DNA from: Prochlorococcus sp. AG-436-E22
GTDB lineage: Bacteria; Cyanobacteriota; Cyanobacteriia; PCC-6307; Cyanobiaceae
Length of the DNA: 64,000 nucleotides
Direction of reading: 5' to 3'
NCBI GenBank assembly: GCA_003212615.1
Contig: QCPG01000002.1
Coordinates: 1-64,000, forward strand
The stretch's first letter is position 1; every line of letters starts with the position of its first letter. The position numbers and the translations under genes are program-made. Below the pieces are notes generated by a model that saw nothing but the letters and a program-made list of their open reading frames with translations, was not told the origin of the DNA and searched no databases. Below, in pieces: positions 56,920 to 64,000 of the stretch.

Positions 56920-58359
56920 GTGACTGATTCAAGTTTTGATTTTGATTTAATCGTTATAGGAGCAGGATATGGAGGTTTTGATGCCGCCAAACATGCTGCT
57001 GGTAAGGGACTGAAAGTCGCAATAGTAGAATCTTCTGATATGGGAGGCACTTGTGTTAACAAGGGTTGTGTCCCCTCTAAAGCTCTTTTGGCTGCAAGTG
57101 GAAAAGTTAGAGAAATAGCTGATTATGAACATTTAGCTAAATTTGGTATTCATGCTTCTCCAGTAAGGTTTGAGAGATCAAAAATTGCAGATCATGCAAA
57201 TAATTTAGTTTTAAATGTTAGAGAAAATTTAACAAAAACTCTTAAAAGGAGTGGGGTTGAAATTATTTTGGGTATTGGAAGACTTGAAGGAAACCAAAAA
57301 GTGGGTGTAAGAGATAAAAACGGAGTTGATAGAATCTTTACTTGTAAGAATATTGTTATAGCGACTGGTTCTTCTCCTTTTGTTCCTCGTGGAATAACTT
57401 TGGATAATAGAACTGTATTTACTAGTGATGATGCAGTTAAACTTGAATGGCTCCCAAGATGGATAGCTATTATTGGAAGCGGATATATAGGATTGGAGTT
57501 TGCGGATGTTTACACAGCCCTAGGTTGTGAAGTGACTATGATTGAGGCTCTGGAAAATATAATGCCTACATTTGATCCAGATATTACAAAAATTGCGAAG
57601 AAGAACCTTATTCAATCAAGAGATATAGATACAAAATCAAATGTCTTTGCGACAAAAATAACACCTGGATGTCCTGTGAAAATAGAACTGACAGATGCAA
57701 AATCTCAAGAAGTTTTAGAAACTTTAGAAGTTGACGCTGTACTAGTGGCAACTGGTAGAAGTCCAAATAGTAATAACCTAAATCTTGAGTCTTTAGGGAT
57801 CGAAACAGTAAAAGGTTTCATTCCTATAGATGATCAAATGCGGGTTAAAAATGGTGAGGATATAATACCTAACATTTGGGCTGTTGGAGATGTAACTGGC
57901 AAATTAATGCTTGCTCATACAGCGGCAGCGCAAGGCACTATAGCCGTTGATAATATTTGCGGCGGTAACGTCGAGATTAACTATAAAAGTATCCCTGCTG
58001 CAACATTTACTCATCCTGAGATTAGTTCAGTTGGTCTCTCTGAAGCTGAAGCTAAAGAACTATCGGCAAAAGAAAATTTTCCTTTGGGAGTTGTCAAAAG
58101 TTTCTTTAAGGCTAATTCAAAAGCATTGGCTGAATTGGAGAGTGATGGGATGCTCAAGTTGATTTTTAATAAAGATAATGGGAAAGTGTTAGGTGCTCAT
58201 ATTTTTGGGTTACATGCAGCTGATTTAATTCAAGAAATTTCAAACGCCATTTCAAGAAACCAAGATGTAATTGAATTATCTACTGAAGTACATACTCATC
58301 CTACACTTAGTGAAGTAGTTGAGGTCGCATATAAACAAGCTGCTTCTCAAATAAAATAG
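56920..58359 (+). CDS. lpd: Dihydrolipoamide dehydrogenase
   Basis: This 479-residue flavoprotein reoxidises dihydrolipoamide in pyruvate dehydrogenase and the glycine cleavage system. It shows FDLIVIGAGYGGFDAAKHAA (FAD), the redox disulfide GGTCVNKGCVPSKALLAASG near residue 44, the NAD motif IAIIGSGYIGLEFADVYTALG, and the C-terminal HTHPTLSEVVEVAY with catalytic His. Start is GTG, 7 bp after the methyltransferase. trpC follows by 12 bp. Confidence 0.95.
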   Translation: MTDSSFDFDLIVIGAGYGGFDAAKHAAGKGLKVAIVESSDMGGTCVNKGCVPSKALLAASGKVREIADYEHLAKFGIHASPVRFERSKIADHANNLVLNVRENLTKTLKRSGVEIILGIGRLEGNQKVGVRDKNGVDRIFTCKNIVIATGSSPFVPRGITLDNRTVFTSDDAVKLEWLPRWIAIIGSGYIGLEFADVYTALGCEVTMIEALENIMPTFDPDITKIAKKNLIQSRDIDTKSNVFATKITPGCPVKIELTDAKSQEVLETLEVDAVLVATGRSPNSNNLNLESLGIETVKGFIPIDDQMRVKNGEDIIPNIWAVGDVTGKLMLAHTAAAQGTIAVDNICGGNVEINYKSIPAATFTHPEISSVGLSEAEAKELSAKENFPLGVVKSFFKANSKALAELESDGMLKLIFNKDNGKVLGAHIFGLHAADLIQEISNAISRNQDVIELSTEVHTHPTLSEVVEVAYKQAASQIK

Positions 58360-58371
58360 TATTTATAATTA

Positions 58372-59259
58372 ATGGAAATAAGACGTAGGCCACCAAATCC
58401 AACCGTAAGGGTAGAAAATTTAGAATATGCTGTACCTCATAGAGAAGCACAAGCAAAAAATATTCTCGAAGAAATTGTATGGCATAAGGACATAGAAATA
58501 AAGAATTTTAAAAAAATAGTTTCTTTAGAAGATCTTGTAAAGAAGATTAGTAATCTTCCTGCTCCTAAAGATTTCTTCAAAAGTATCTTGGAGTCGAAAA
58601 TTAAACCAGGGGTGATTGCTGAGATTAAAAAAGCTAGTCCTAGTAAAGGTGTTATCAGAGAAGATTTTCATCCGGAAGAGATAGCTCCTTGTTATGAAGG
58701 ATTAGGGGCATCATGTATCTCAGTGCTAACCGATAAAAGGTTTTTTCAAGGTAGTTTTGAAATACTCGAAACTGTAAGGAAATCAACTAATCTACCTTTA
58801 CTTTGCAAGGATTTTATTATTTCTGCTTATCAGATTTATAAAGCAAGGTTATCTGGTGCTGATGCAATATTATTAATCGCGGCGATCTTAAGCGATGATG
58901 ACTTAATTTATTTAAAAAAAATTGCTGATAATTTAAGGATGAGCGTTCTTATTGAAGTTCACAACGAGAATGAATTAGAAAGGATATTAAAGTTAAAATC
59001 TTTCAATTTAATTGGAATAAACAATAGAGACTTAAAGACTTTTAAAACAGATTTAAAAACTTCAATGGATTTGATGAATATATATTCAGATATATTTTCA
59101 AAACAAAATATTATTCCTATTAGTGAATCCGGAATTAATTCTGCAGAAGATTTGGAATCCCTTAGATCTGTTGGGATTAAGGGAGTATTAATTGGTGAAA
59201 CTTTCATGAGAGAAAGTGATATTGAAAAATCTTTCAAGAAATTATTTAACTCAATTTAA
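58372..59259 (+). CDS. trpC: Indole-3-glycerol phosphate synthase
   Basis: TrpC closes the indole ring in tryptophan synthesis. The 295-residue TIM barrel has the catalytic lysine in [67 protein letters not shown] and [14 protein letters not shown]. An N-terminal lead of about 30 residues ([25 protein letters not shown]) is characteristic of the cyanobacterial form. It is the last gene of the methyltransferase-lpd-trpC run. Confidence 0.95.
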   Translation: MEIRRRPPNPTVRVENLEYAVPHREAQAKNILEEIVWHKDIEIKNFKKIVSLEDLVKKISNLPAPKDFFKSILESKIKPGVIAEIKKASPSKGVIREDFHPEEIAPCYEGLGASCISVLTDKRFFQGSFEILETVRKSTNLPLLCKDFIISAYQIYKARLSGADAILLIAAILSDDDLIYLKKIADNLRMSVLIEVHNENELERILKLKSFNLIGINNRDLKTFKTDLKTSMDLMNIYSDIFSKQNIIPISESGINSAEDLESLRSVGIKGVLIGETFMRESDIEKSFKKLFNSI

Positions 59260-59314
59260 TTGTGGTTTCAAATCGTGCTATAAAATTGAATAAACAGAGT
59301 TGTACTAAAAATAT

Positions 59315-59986
59315 ATGCAGGCCGTAATACTAACCGGTATGGTTGCAGGATTTGTACATGTTGTTAGTGGTGCAGATCATTTAATTGCAATGGCACCAGC
59401 AGCTATTAATAATCCCAATAAAGCTCTTAACAATAGTTTTTCATGGGGCCTAGGACACTCTTCTGGCATCCTCTTGTTAGCTTTCTTAGCGATTTTTATT
59501 AAGGATATTACGCAATTAAACAAATTTTCCAATATTGCCGAATTCTTAGTGGGAATTTCTCTTCTACTTGTTGGAGTATTTGCTATAAAAAGTTCTTTTC
59601 AATTAAGAATCCACTCGCACTCTCATAAGCATGAGAATGGAATTGCCCATCGTCACTTTCACTTTCATGTTAAGGAACAAAAAAACAATAATAATCACTC
59701 CCATGCTTTAACAGGTTTAGGATTGCTCCACGGTATAGCTGGAGGTTCACATTTTCTTGCAGTTCTTCCTGCTTTAGCACTACCTTTAACAAGTGCTTGC
59801 TTATATTTGATTTCATATTTAATTGGTTCACTAATTAGTATGAATCTTTTCACTTGTTTAATATCTTTTACGACCTTTAAAGCAAGTCAACAATTTATTA
59901 AAAGATTTATAGCTACAGCAGGAGGGCTTTCCATTTCTATGGGATTATTTTGGATTCAAAGAAGTGCTGCTGTTTTTTTGAATTAA
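59315..59986 (+). CDS. Nickel permease of the NicO/UreH-like family, Ni-SOD associated
   Basis: The 223-residue membrane protein has about six hydrophobic segments. It carries the transporter motif HVVSGADHLIAMAP near residue 15 and a second conserved box GLLHGIAGGSHFLAVLPALAL. Between them is a histidine-rich loop (RIHSHSHKHENGIAHRHFHFHV) that could bind metal. It converges with sodX-sodN 8 bp away, so nickel delivery to Ni-SOD is the likely role. Cobalt cannot be excluded from sequence. Confidence 0.82.
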   Translation: MQAVILTGMVAGFVHVVSGADHLIAMAPAAINNPNKALNNSFSWGLGHSSGILLLAFLAIFIKDITQLNKFSNIAEFLVGISLLLVGVFAIKSSFQLRIHSHSHKHENGIAHRHFHFHVKEQKNNNNHSHALTGLGLLHGIAGGSHFLAVLPALALPLTSACLYLISYLIGSLISMNLFTCLISFTTFKASQQFIKRFIATAGGLSISMGLFWIQRSAAVFLN

Positions 59987-59994
59987 AGAAATTT

Positions 59995-60342
59995 TTATAA
60001 TTTAGGAATCATTAATTTAGAGGTGATAATACCAATTATGTTTTCGTTATTTACTAGTCCAAATTTATTACTATCCTCGCTAAATTCGATATTATCACCA
60101 AGTACCTCTATATTATTTTGATTCACTGAATTTATCCTTTTTATAAGTTTTTTATTTTTAAGTGGATGATTAAAAATAACTATTTGTCGATGTTTTAGCC
60201 TTGATTTATTTTTTTTATATTCTTTAAAAAATACTATATCCCCTTCTTCAAGCGAAGGTAACATAGAGTCACCACTAACAATAGCGGTTTTTCTTAAACC
60301 TAAGATAAATAAAATTAAGTCAAAAAAACTTTTGAAAATAAT
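59995..60342 (-). CDS. sodX: Ni-SOD maturation protease (S26 signal-peptidase type), non-canonical start
   Basis: SodX removes the SodN propeptide so that the N-terminal His can bind nickel. The track's ATG at 60264 starts at MLPSLEEGD and omits the serine of the S26 box. Reading upstream in frame gives IFKSFFDLILFILGLRKTAIVSGDSMLPSLEEGD, which restores the catalytic GDSM serine and a hydrophobic lead. The only starts in that extension are ATT codons (60342, 60339). A lysine-containing segment RLKHRQIVIFNHP follows, near the expected general base. It lies directly after the sodN stop. Confidence 0.78.
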   Translation of the reverse strand: MIFKSFFDLILFILGLRKTAIVSGDSMLPSLEEGDIVFFKEYKKNKSRLKHRQIVIFNHPLKNKKLIKRINSVNQNNIEVLGDNIEFSEDSNKFGLVNNENIIGIITSKLMIPKL

Positions 60343-60347
60343 TTAAA

Positions 60348-60821
60348 TTAACTAGCTTTTACAAAAGCATCTGATCTTCCTTTTGATGCCCAGAAAATAT
60401 TATGAATCTTTTCTACATAACTCATTAATTCTTCAGCTTGAGCTAAATCAATATTAACTTTGCAAGCACTGCATAATTTAGCTGCCTTCCAAATAGTTTC
60501 ATGTAGGTCTGGATAAGTTTCCAAATGGACAGGTTTAAAATAGTCTGTCCACAAAATTAGAATTTCTTTTTTTGTTTCTTTTGCTTGCTCTTCTTTAATT
60601 GCAACATATCTAGAAAATGTATTACTGTAAGCAGCCCACTCTTCAGAGTTAGTACTTGAGGGAGCATCTAGTGCAATAAGTTTTTTAGTCATTGACAAAA
60701 CTGCTTCAGCAGCAACTCTCGTAGATGCTGGATCATAAACACCACAAGGACCATCACAGTGAGCATGCACTGTCATTGGGGATTTTTTATCTAGAAAAGA
60801 ATTGATGAATTTACTTAACAT
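60348..60821 (-). CDS. sodN: Nickel superoxide dismutase precursor
   Basis: Ni-SOD disproportionates superoxide without iron or manganese, suited to iron-poor ocean water. The 157-residue precursor has a 20-residue propeptide (MLSKFINSFLDKKSPMTVHA) followed by the nickel hook HCDGPCGVYDP. In it His21, Cys22 and Cys26 are the metal ligands after cleavage. The rest is a four-helix bundle subunit. sodX is 5 bp downstream and the nickel permease is convergent, making a complete module. Confidence 0.96.
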   Translation of the reverse strand: MLSKFINSFLDKKSPMTVHAHCDGPCGVYDPASTRVAAEAVLSMTKKLIALDAPSSTNSEEWAAYSNTFSRYVAIKEEQAKETKKEILILWTDYFKPVHLETYPDLHETIWKAAKLCSACKVNIDLAQAEELMSYVEKIHNIFWASKGRSDAFVKAS

Positions 60822-60899
60822 TTCGAATATTTGGTGTTGTATATATATTACTTGTAGATTAACTAAATTGAAAAGTCTTAGATATTTTTCTTACCTAAT

Positions 60900-61472
60900 T
60901 TAATTGACTTTTAATAATTCCACTTCAAATATCAAAGTCGCATTAGCAGGTATTACATTTCCTGCTCCTCTTGATCCATAACCAAGTTCAGGAGGAATTG
61001 TTAATTTTCTTTTTCCTCCAACCTTCATACCTGGGACACCTTCGTCCCAACCTTTTATTACTCGTCCGGCTCCTAAAGGAAAGCTGAAAGGAGCTCTACC
61101 TATACTTGTATCGAATTGTGTTCCGTCTTCTAGAGTTCCTGTGTAATTTACAGTAACTGTTTGCCCAGCGATGGCTTCATCTCCTTCCCCATTTACGATA
61201 TCCACAATAATTAGACCACTTTCTGTAGTCCTTGAGTTGCTTTCTGATGGTGTTTCTTCTGCCATAGCGAAAAATATAGGATTTGGATCTGATGGGTCTA
61301 GTTCAAATAAATTATTATTTGAAACATTTGATGATTTTGCAACAGGTGTTTTTTGAACTGACTGCGTTTCTGATTCCGCAGCATTAACAACTTGTGGTGA
61401 ATTAAATTGACTGAAAAGAGTTAATGAAACACAAAAAACAAAAACTGCAAAACTAATAAAGACTTCTTTCAC
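60900..61472 (-). CDS. Exported FKBP-type peptidyl-prolyl isomerase
   Basis: The 190-residue protein has a signal peptide ([20 protein letters not shown] ... VVNA) and a low-complexity linker to about residue 80. One FKBP domain follows ([64 protein letters not shown]). Active-site residues of the FK506-binding pocket are present. It should fold proteins in the periplasm or thylakoid lumen. It is upstream of sodN on the same strand with 78 bp between, enough for a separate sodN promoter. Confidence 0.9.
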   Translation of the reverse strand: MKEVFISFAVFVFCVSLTLFSQFNSPQVVNAAESETQSVQKTPVAKSSNVSNNNLFELDPSDPNPIFFAMAEETPSESNSRTTESGLIIVDIVNGEGDEAIAGQTVTVNYTGTLEDGTQFDTSIGRAPFSFPLGAGRVIKGWDEGVPGMKVGGKRKLTIPPELGYGSRGAGNVIPANATLIFEVELLKVN

Positions 61473-61558
61473 TTAAATTTTGAAAGTCACTAAAACTAAG
61501 TTTACAGAATGAAGGTACAATAAATGGGTGATTATAAATTTAATTTCGTAATTTTAGA

Positions 61559-63046
61559 TTGTTAATACCGACTCAAATTAAAAGTTTAAGACAATATTTT
61601 TACCCTTGTTTAGGAGGAATTCTAGGAGGCATTTCTGTTTCAACTCACTTTTGGCTAATTTTTATGCCGATATCTTTATTTATTTTATGGAAGGGAAGTG
61701 AGAGAAAAATAGCAAATTTTTGGTGGGGGTTTTTCTTTGTTTTAATAAGCCATTCATGGTTATATGATCTTCATCCATTGACATGGCTTGGGTTTTCATG
61801 GCTTGCAAGTTTAATAATCACTATTTCAATATTATTATTTTGTGCTTTTTTGGGTGGATTATTAGTTTATCTATGGGGATTATTAGTTGAAATAATTCTC
61901 TGGAAAGAGGATGTTTTTAAAATGAAAATATTAACTTTAACGGTAAAAGTATTTTTTTTATCTTTGACTTGGGGGATTGGTGAATTGATACTTTCTCAAA
62001 CACCTTTGTTTTGGATAGGATTAGGAGAGAGTCTTGTTCCAGGTGATATTTATCTTGCGGGTTTGGCAAGATGGATTGGCGCAAGTGGTTTATGTGTTTT
62101 TCAATTATTGATTGGATTTTGGATTTTTTTTAGTCACGGTAGATGGATAAGAAAACTTCACTTTAAAAAAATATTTCTATTAGGCCTTTTAGTTATTATT
62201 TTCTTACATTTATTTGGAGGTTTAATAACTCCAATAAAAAGAAATTATGAATATCCAGTTGCTATTTGGCAAACGAATATACCAACAAGAGAAAAATTAA
62301 AAATAGATGATGAATTTATTAAAGAAAAACAATCTGTCGCTCAAAAATATGCTTTATCCAACAAAGCAAAACTTCTTGTTGCTCCTGAAGGAACTCTATC
62401 TAATAATTTTTATTTATCTAAAGGAATTAAGGTTAATACTTTGGCAGGAGGGTTCAGAAATTCACAAAATGAGTTAAGAAGTTCTTTTCTAGGATTTCAA
62501 ATTGGAGATAAATCTTTTACCTCTTTTATAGATAAAAATAGACTTGTTCCTTTAGGTGAAAAAATACCTAGATTTCTAGTTAGTTTTTCAAGAGGATTAT
62601 CTGCAGTAGGAGGAATTCAACCAGGCTCTGATTCAAGATTTTTTGATCCTAAATTTACACCTCCATTAGCAGTAGCCATCTGTTATGAAATTAGTGATGG
62701 ATTGAAAATAAGAGAGGCTATTAATAGCGGTGCAAAACTAATAATAACTGCAGCAAATTTAGATCCCTATCCAGCTAAGCTTTATAATCAATTCCTATCT
62801 TTGGCTAGATTAAGAAGTATTGAAAATAAGAGAAATAATTTACTCGTATCAAACACGGGGCCTTCGGGTTTGATTCAGGATGATGGGAAAATAATTCAGC
62901 TTCTAGATTTAAATGTTGAGCAAAATGAAATAGTTTTCCCTAATTTTTCCTCCGAAAAGACTTTCTATACAAAATTTGGAGATAAACCTATTTTGTTATT
63001 ATTTATATTTTTTATGGGATTAAATTTATTTTGGCAAATTAATTAA
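61559..63046 (+). CDS. lnt: Apolipoprotein N-acyltransferase
   Basis: Lnt adds the third acyl chain to lipoproteins. The 495-residue protein has about six to seven N-terminal membrane segments and then a nitrilase-fold domain (about 230-480). Its catalytic triad is Glu in [13 protein letters not shown], Lys in the [10 protein letters not shown] region and Cys in [19 protein letters not shown]. Only a TTG start is available. It ends with a further membrane helix and overlaps mnmA by 21 bp, convergent. Confidence 0.9.
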   Translation: MLIPTQIKSLRQYFYPCLGGILGGISVSTHFWLIFMPISLFILWKGSERKIANFWWGFFFVLISHSWLYDLHPLTWLGFSWLASLIITISILLFCAFLGGLLVYLWGLLVEIILWKEDVFKMKILTLTVKVFFLSLTWGIGELILSQTPLFWIGLGESLVPGDIYLAGLARWIGASGLCVFQLLIGFWIFFSHGRWIRKLHFKKIFLLGLLVIIFLHLFGGLITPIKRNYEYPVAIWQTNIPTREKLKIDDEFIKEKQSVAQKYALSNKAKLLVAPEGTLSNNFYLSKGIKVNTLAGGFRNSQNELRSSFLGFQIGDKSFTSFIDKNRLVPLGEKIPRFLVSFSRGLSAVGGIQPGSDSRFFDPKFTPPLAVAICYEISDGLKIREAINSGAKLIITAANLDPYPAKLYNQFLSLARLRSIENKRNNLLVSNTGPSGLIQDDGKIIQLLDLNVEQNEIVFPNFSSEKTFYTKFGDKPILLLFIFFMGLNLFWQIN

Positions 63047-64000
63047 TCCACCACCTAATAAAATTTCTCCTTTATAAAAAACTGCAGCTTGTCCGGGCGT
63101 TACAGAACTTTGACTTTCTTTAAAAATTAATTTAAATCTTTTAGTTGGATTATCTAAATTTTTCAAAGGAATTAAAGTTCCTTTTACTGGATGACTTCTA
63201 TATCTGATTTGTGCTTCTACTTCTATCTCTTGCTTAGGTTCTTCGATTGAAACCCAGTTAACCTTACTAATTATTGCTTCTCTATTAAATAGATCACTTT
63301 TATCTGCTACATACACTATGTTTTTTCCCTTGTCTAAACTTTTTACATATAATGGTTCCGGCCAAGCAATGCCCAAACCTTTTCTTTGACCTACCGTAAA
63401 GTGCTGAATACCATTGTGAGTTCCTAGGACTTTACCATTTACATGCATAATTTCTCCTTCTTTGGGATCAATATGTTTATCGATAAATCTTTGCATTGAT
63501 CCATAATGCTCAACTAAACATAAATCTTGACTTTCTGGTTTTTGAGCAGTTCTAAGGCCTAACCTTAGGGCTTCCTTTCTTGTTTCTTCTTTTTTCATTT
63601 CACCAAGAGGAAACTCTAATCTGCTTAGTACTTCTTGTGAGAGAGAATAAAGAAAATAACTTTGGTCTTTGTTCTCGTCAGCACCTCTGAGAAGAAGGAA
63701 GTCCTTAAATATAAAGCTCTTGCAATCAAGTTTTTCAACATAAGATGATTTTTTTATCCTTGCGTAATGTCCGGTCGCAATATGAGTAAAGTCTTTTTTG
63801 TTTATTGCATAATTAAGCATCTCTTCAAACTTCACATTCTTGTTGCACATCGAACATGGAAGTGGAGTGAATCCTTTCTCATAGCTTTCAGTTGTTTTTT
63901 TGATTACCTCTCTTTCGAATATTTCTCTTGAATCTATTATTTTATGGTTAATTCCTAAATCTTCACAAAGGCCAGCAGCATCTACTAATCCTTCAGAACA
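63026..64000 (-). CDS. mnmA: tRNA 2-thiouridylase MnmA (5' part outside the window)
   Basis: MnmA thiolates U34 of Lys, Glu and Gln tRNAs. The track starts at an internal ATG (63850), but the frame stays open to the window edge and encodes [17 protein letters not shown] and [18 protein letters not shown] upstream. The gene therefore enters from the right. The two catalytic cysteines are in PLPCSMCNK and [30 protein letters not shown] and [10 protein letters not shown] confirm the family. The N-terminal P-loop lies beyond 64000. Confidence 0.93.
   Translation of the reverse strand, partial: CSEGLVDAAGLCEDLGINHKIIDSREIFEREVIKKTTESYEKGFTPLPCSMCNKNVKFEEMLNYAINKKDFTHIATGHYARIKKSSYVEKLDCKSFIFKDFLLLRGADENKDQSYFLYSLSQEVLSRLEFPLGEMKKEETRKEALRLGLRTAQKPESQDLCLVEHYGSMQRFIDKHIDPKEGEIMHVNGKVLGTHNGIQHFTVGQRKGLGIAWPEPLYVKSLDKGKNIVYVADKSDLFNREAIISKVNWVSIEEPKQEIEVEAQIRYRSHPVKGTLIPLKNLDNPTKRFKLIFKESQSSVTPGQAAVFYKGEILLGGGLINLPK

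Noticed and set aside
1-64000. CRISPR array, prophage, transposon or genomic island
   Set aside because: No regular direct repeats, no transposase, integrase or phage genes and no tRNA flanked by a duplicated 3' end were seen; all genes fit a core cyanobacterial genome.

Overview
This window looks like a piece of a small, A+T-rich genome of a marine picocyanobacterium, most probably a high-light-adapted Prochlorococcus. The reasons are visible in the sequence. There is a kaiB-kaiC pair with no kaiA, a nickel superoxide dismutase with its own maturation protease and nickel permease, and a plant-type 2Fe-2S ferredoxin. There is also a Hik33/NblS-type sensor kinase, a single-helix high-light-inducible protein, a photosystem II S4-domain protein, a ClpP3/ClpR pair and several cyanobacteria-only families (DUF1825, DUF3086, DUF3119). 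Genes are packed with gaps of a few bases, many convergent pairs overlap by 4 to 21 bp, and the tRNA genes do not encode CCA. I see no insertion sequence, prophage, CRISPR array or integrase; the gene content is core genome.

Layout. 0-5.7 kb: an ICMT-like membrane methyltransferase, tRNA-Val, the PSII S4 protein, serA, prmA, petF and a small basic protein. 5.7-11 kb: a pentapeptide-repeat lumenal protein, RNase Z, a SpoIID-like protein, truB, a methyltransferase and rpmA-rplU. 11-17.3 kb: kaiB-kaiC, meeting nblS and purD on the other strand, then purC. 17.3-23.4 kb: an outer-membrane run, bamA-lpxC-fabZ-lpxA-lpxB-msrA. 23.4-34.4 kb: pepA, a GIY-YIG protein, tyrS, pyrF, then a leftward run MFS transporter-mlaE-DUF3119-DUF3086-plsY, tRNA-Gly and a glycogen debranching enzyme. 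34.4-36.8 kb: the largest non-coding stretch (about 0.6 kb), HU, four tiny proteins of unknown function and an Hli protein. 36.8-43.5 kb: cobD, ilvC, clpR-clpP3, a PIN/TRAM membrane protein, hemW and panB. 43.5-48.7 kb: SRP RNA, then the division and wall group miaB-ddl-unknown-ftsQ-ftsZ and tRNA-His. 48.8-54 kb: a cytosine-deaminase-like amidohydrolase, an FAD oxidase, folC, argD and tRNA-Leu. 54-64 kb: two tiny coupled membrane peptides, murA, an rRNA methyltransferase, lpd, trpC, the nickel permease/sodX/sodN locus, an exported FKBP, lnt and the 3' part of mnmA, which runs off the window.

Functional groupings. Envelope construction is strongly represented (bamA, lpxA/B/C, fabZ, mlaE, murA, ddl, ftsQ/Z, lnt, spoIID). 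The kai pair plus NblS form a timing and light-stress signalling neighbourhood. The Ni-SOD locus supplies metal import, enzyme and propeptide removal in one place.

The points I think deserve a second look are these: two translationally coupled 35- and 36-residue membrane peptides missed by the ORF track (54258-54472); two genes (sodX and a SpoU methyltransferase) whose conserved N-termini lie upstream of any ATG/GTG/TTG; a shortened, divergent KaiC tail in a genome without kaiA at the locus; a group of tiny secreted or membrane proteins beside HU; and a tRNA-Val with C instead of U at position 33. Identification is by recognition of motifs only; no database search was run.
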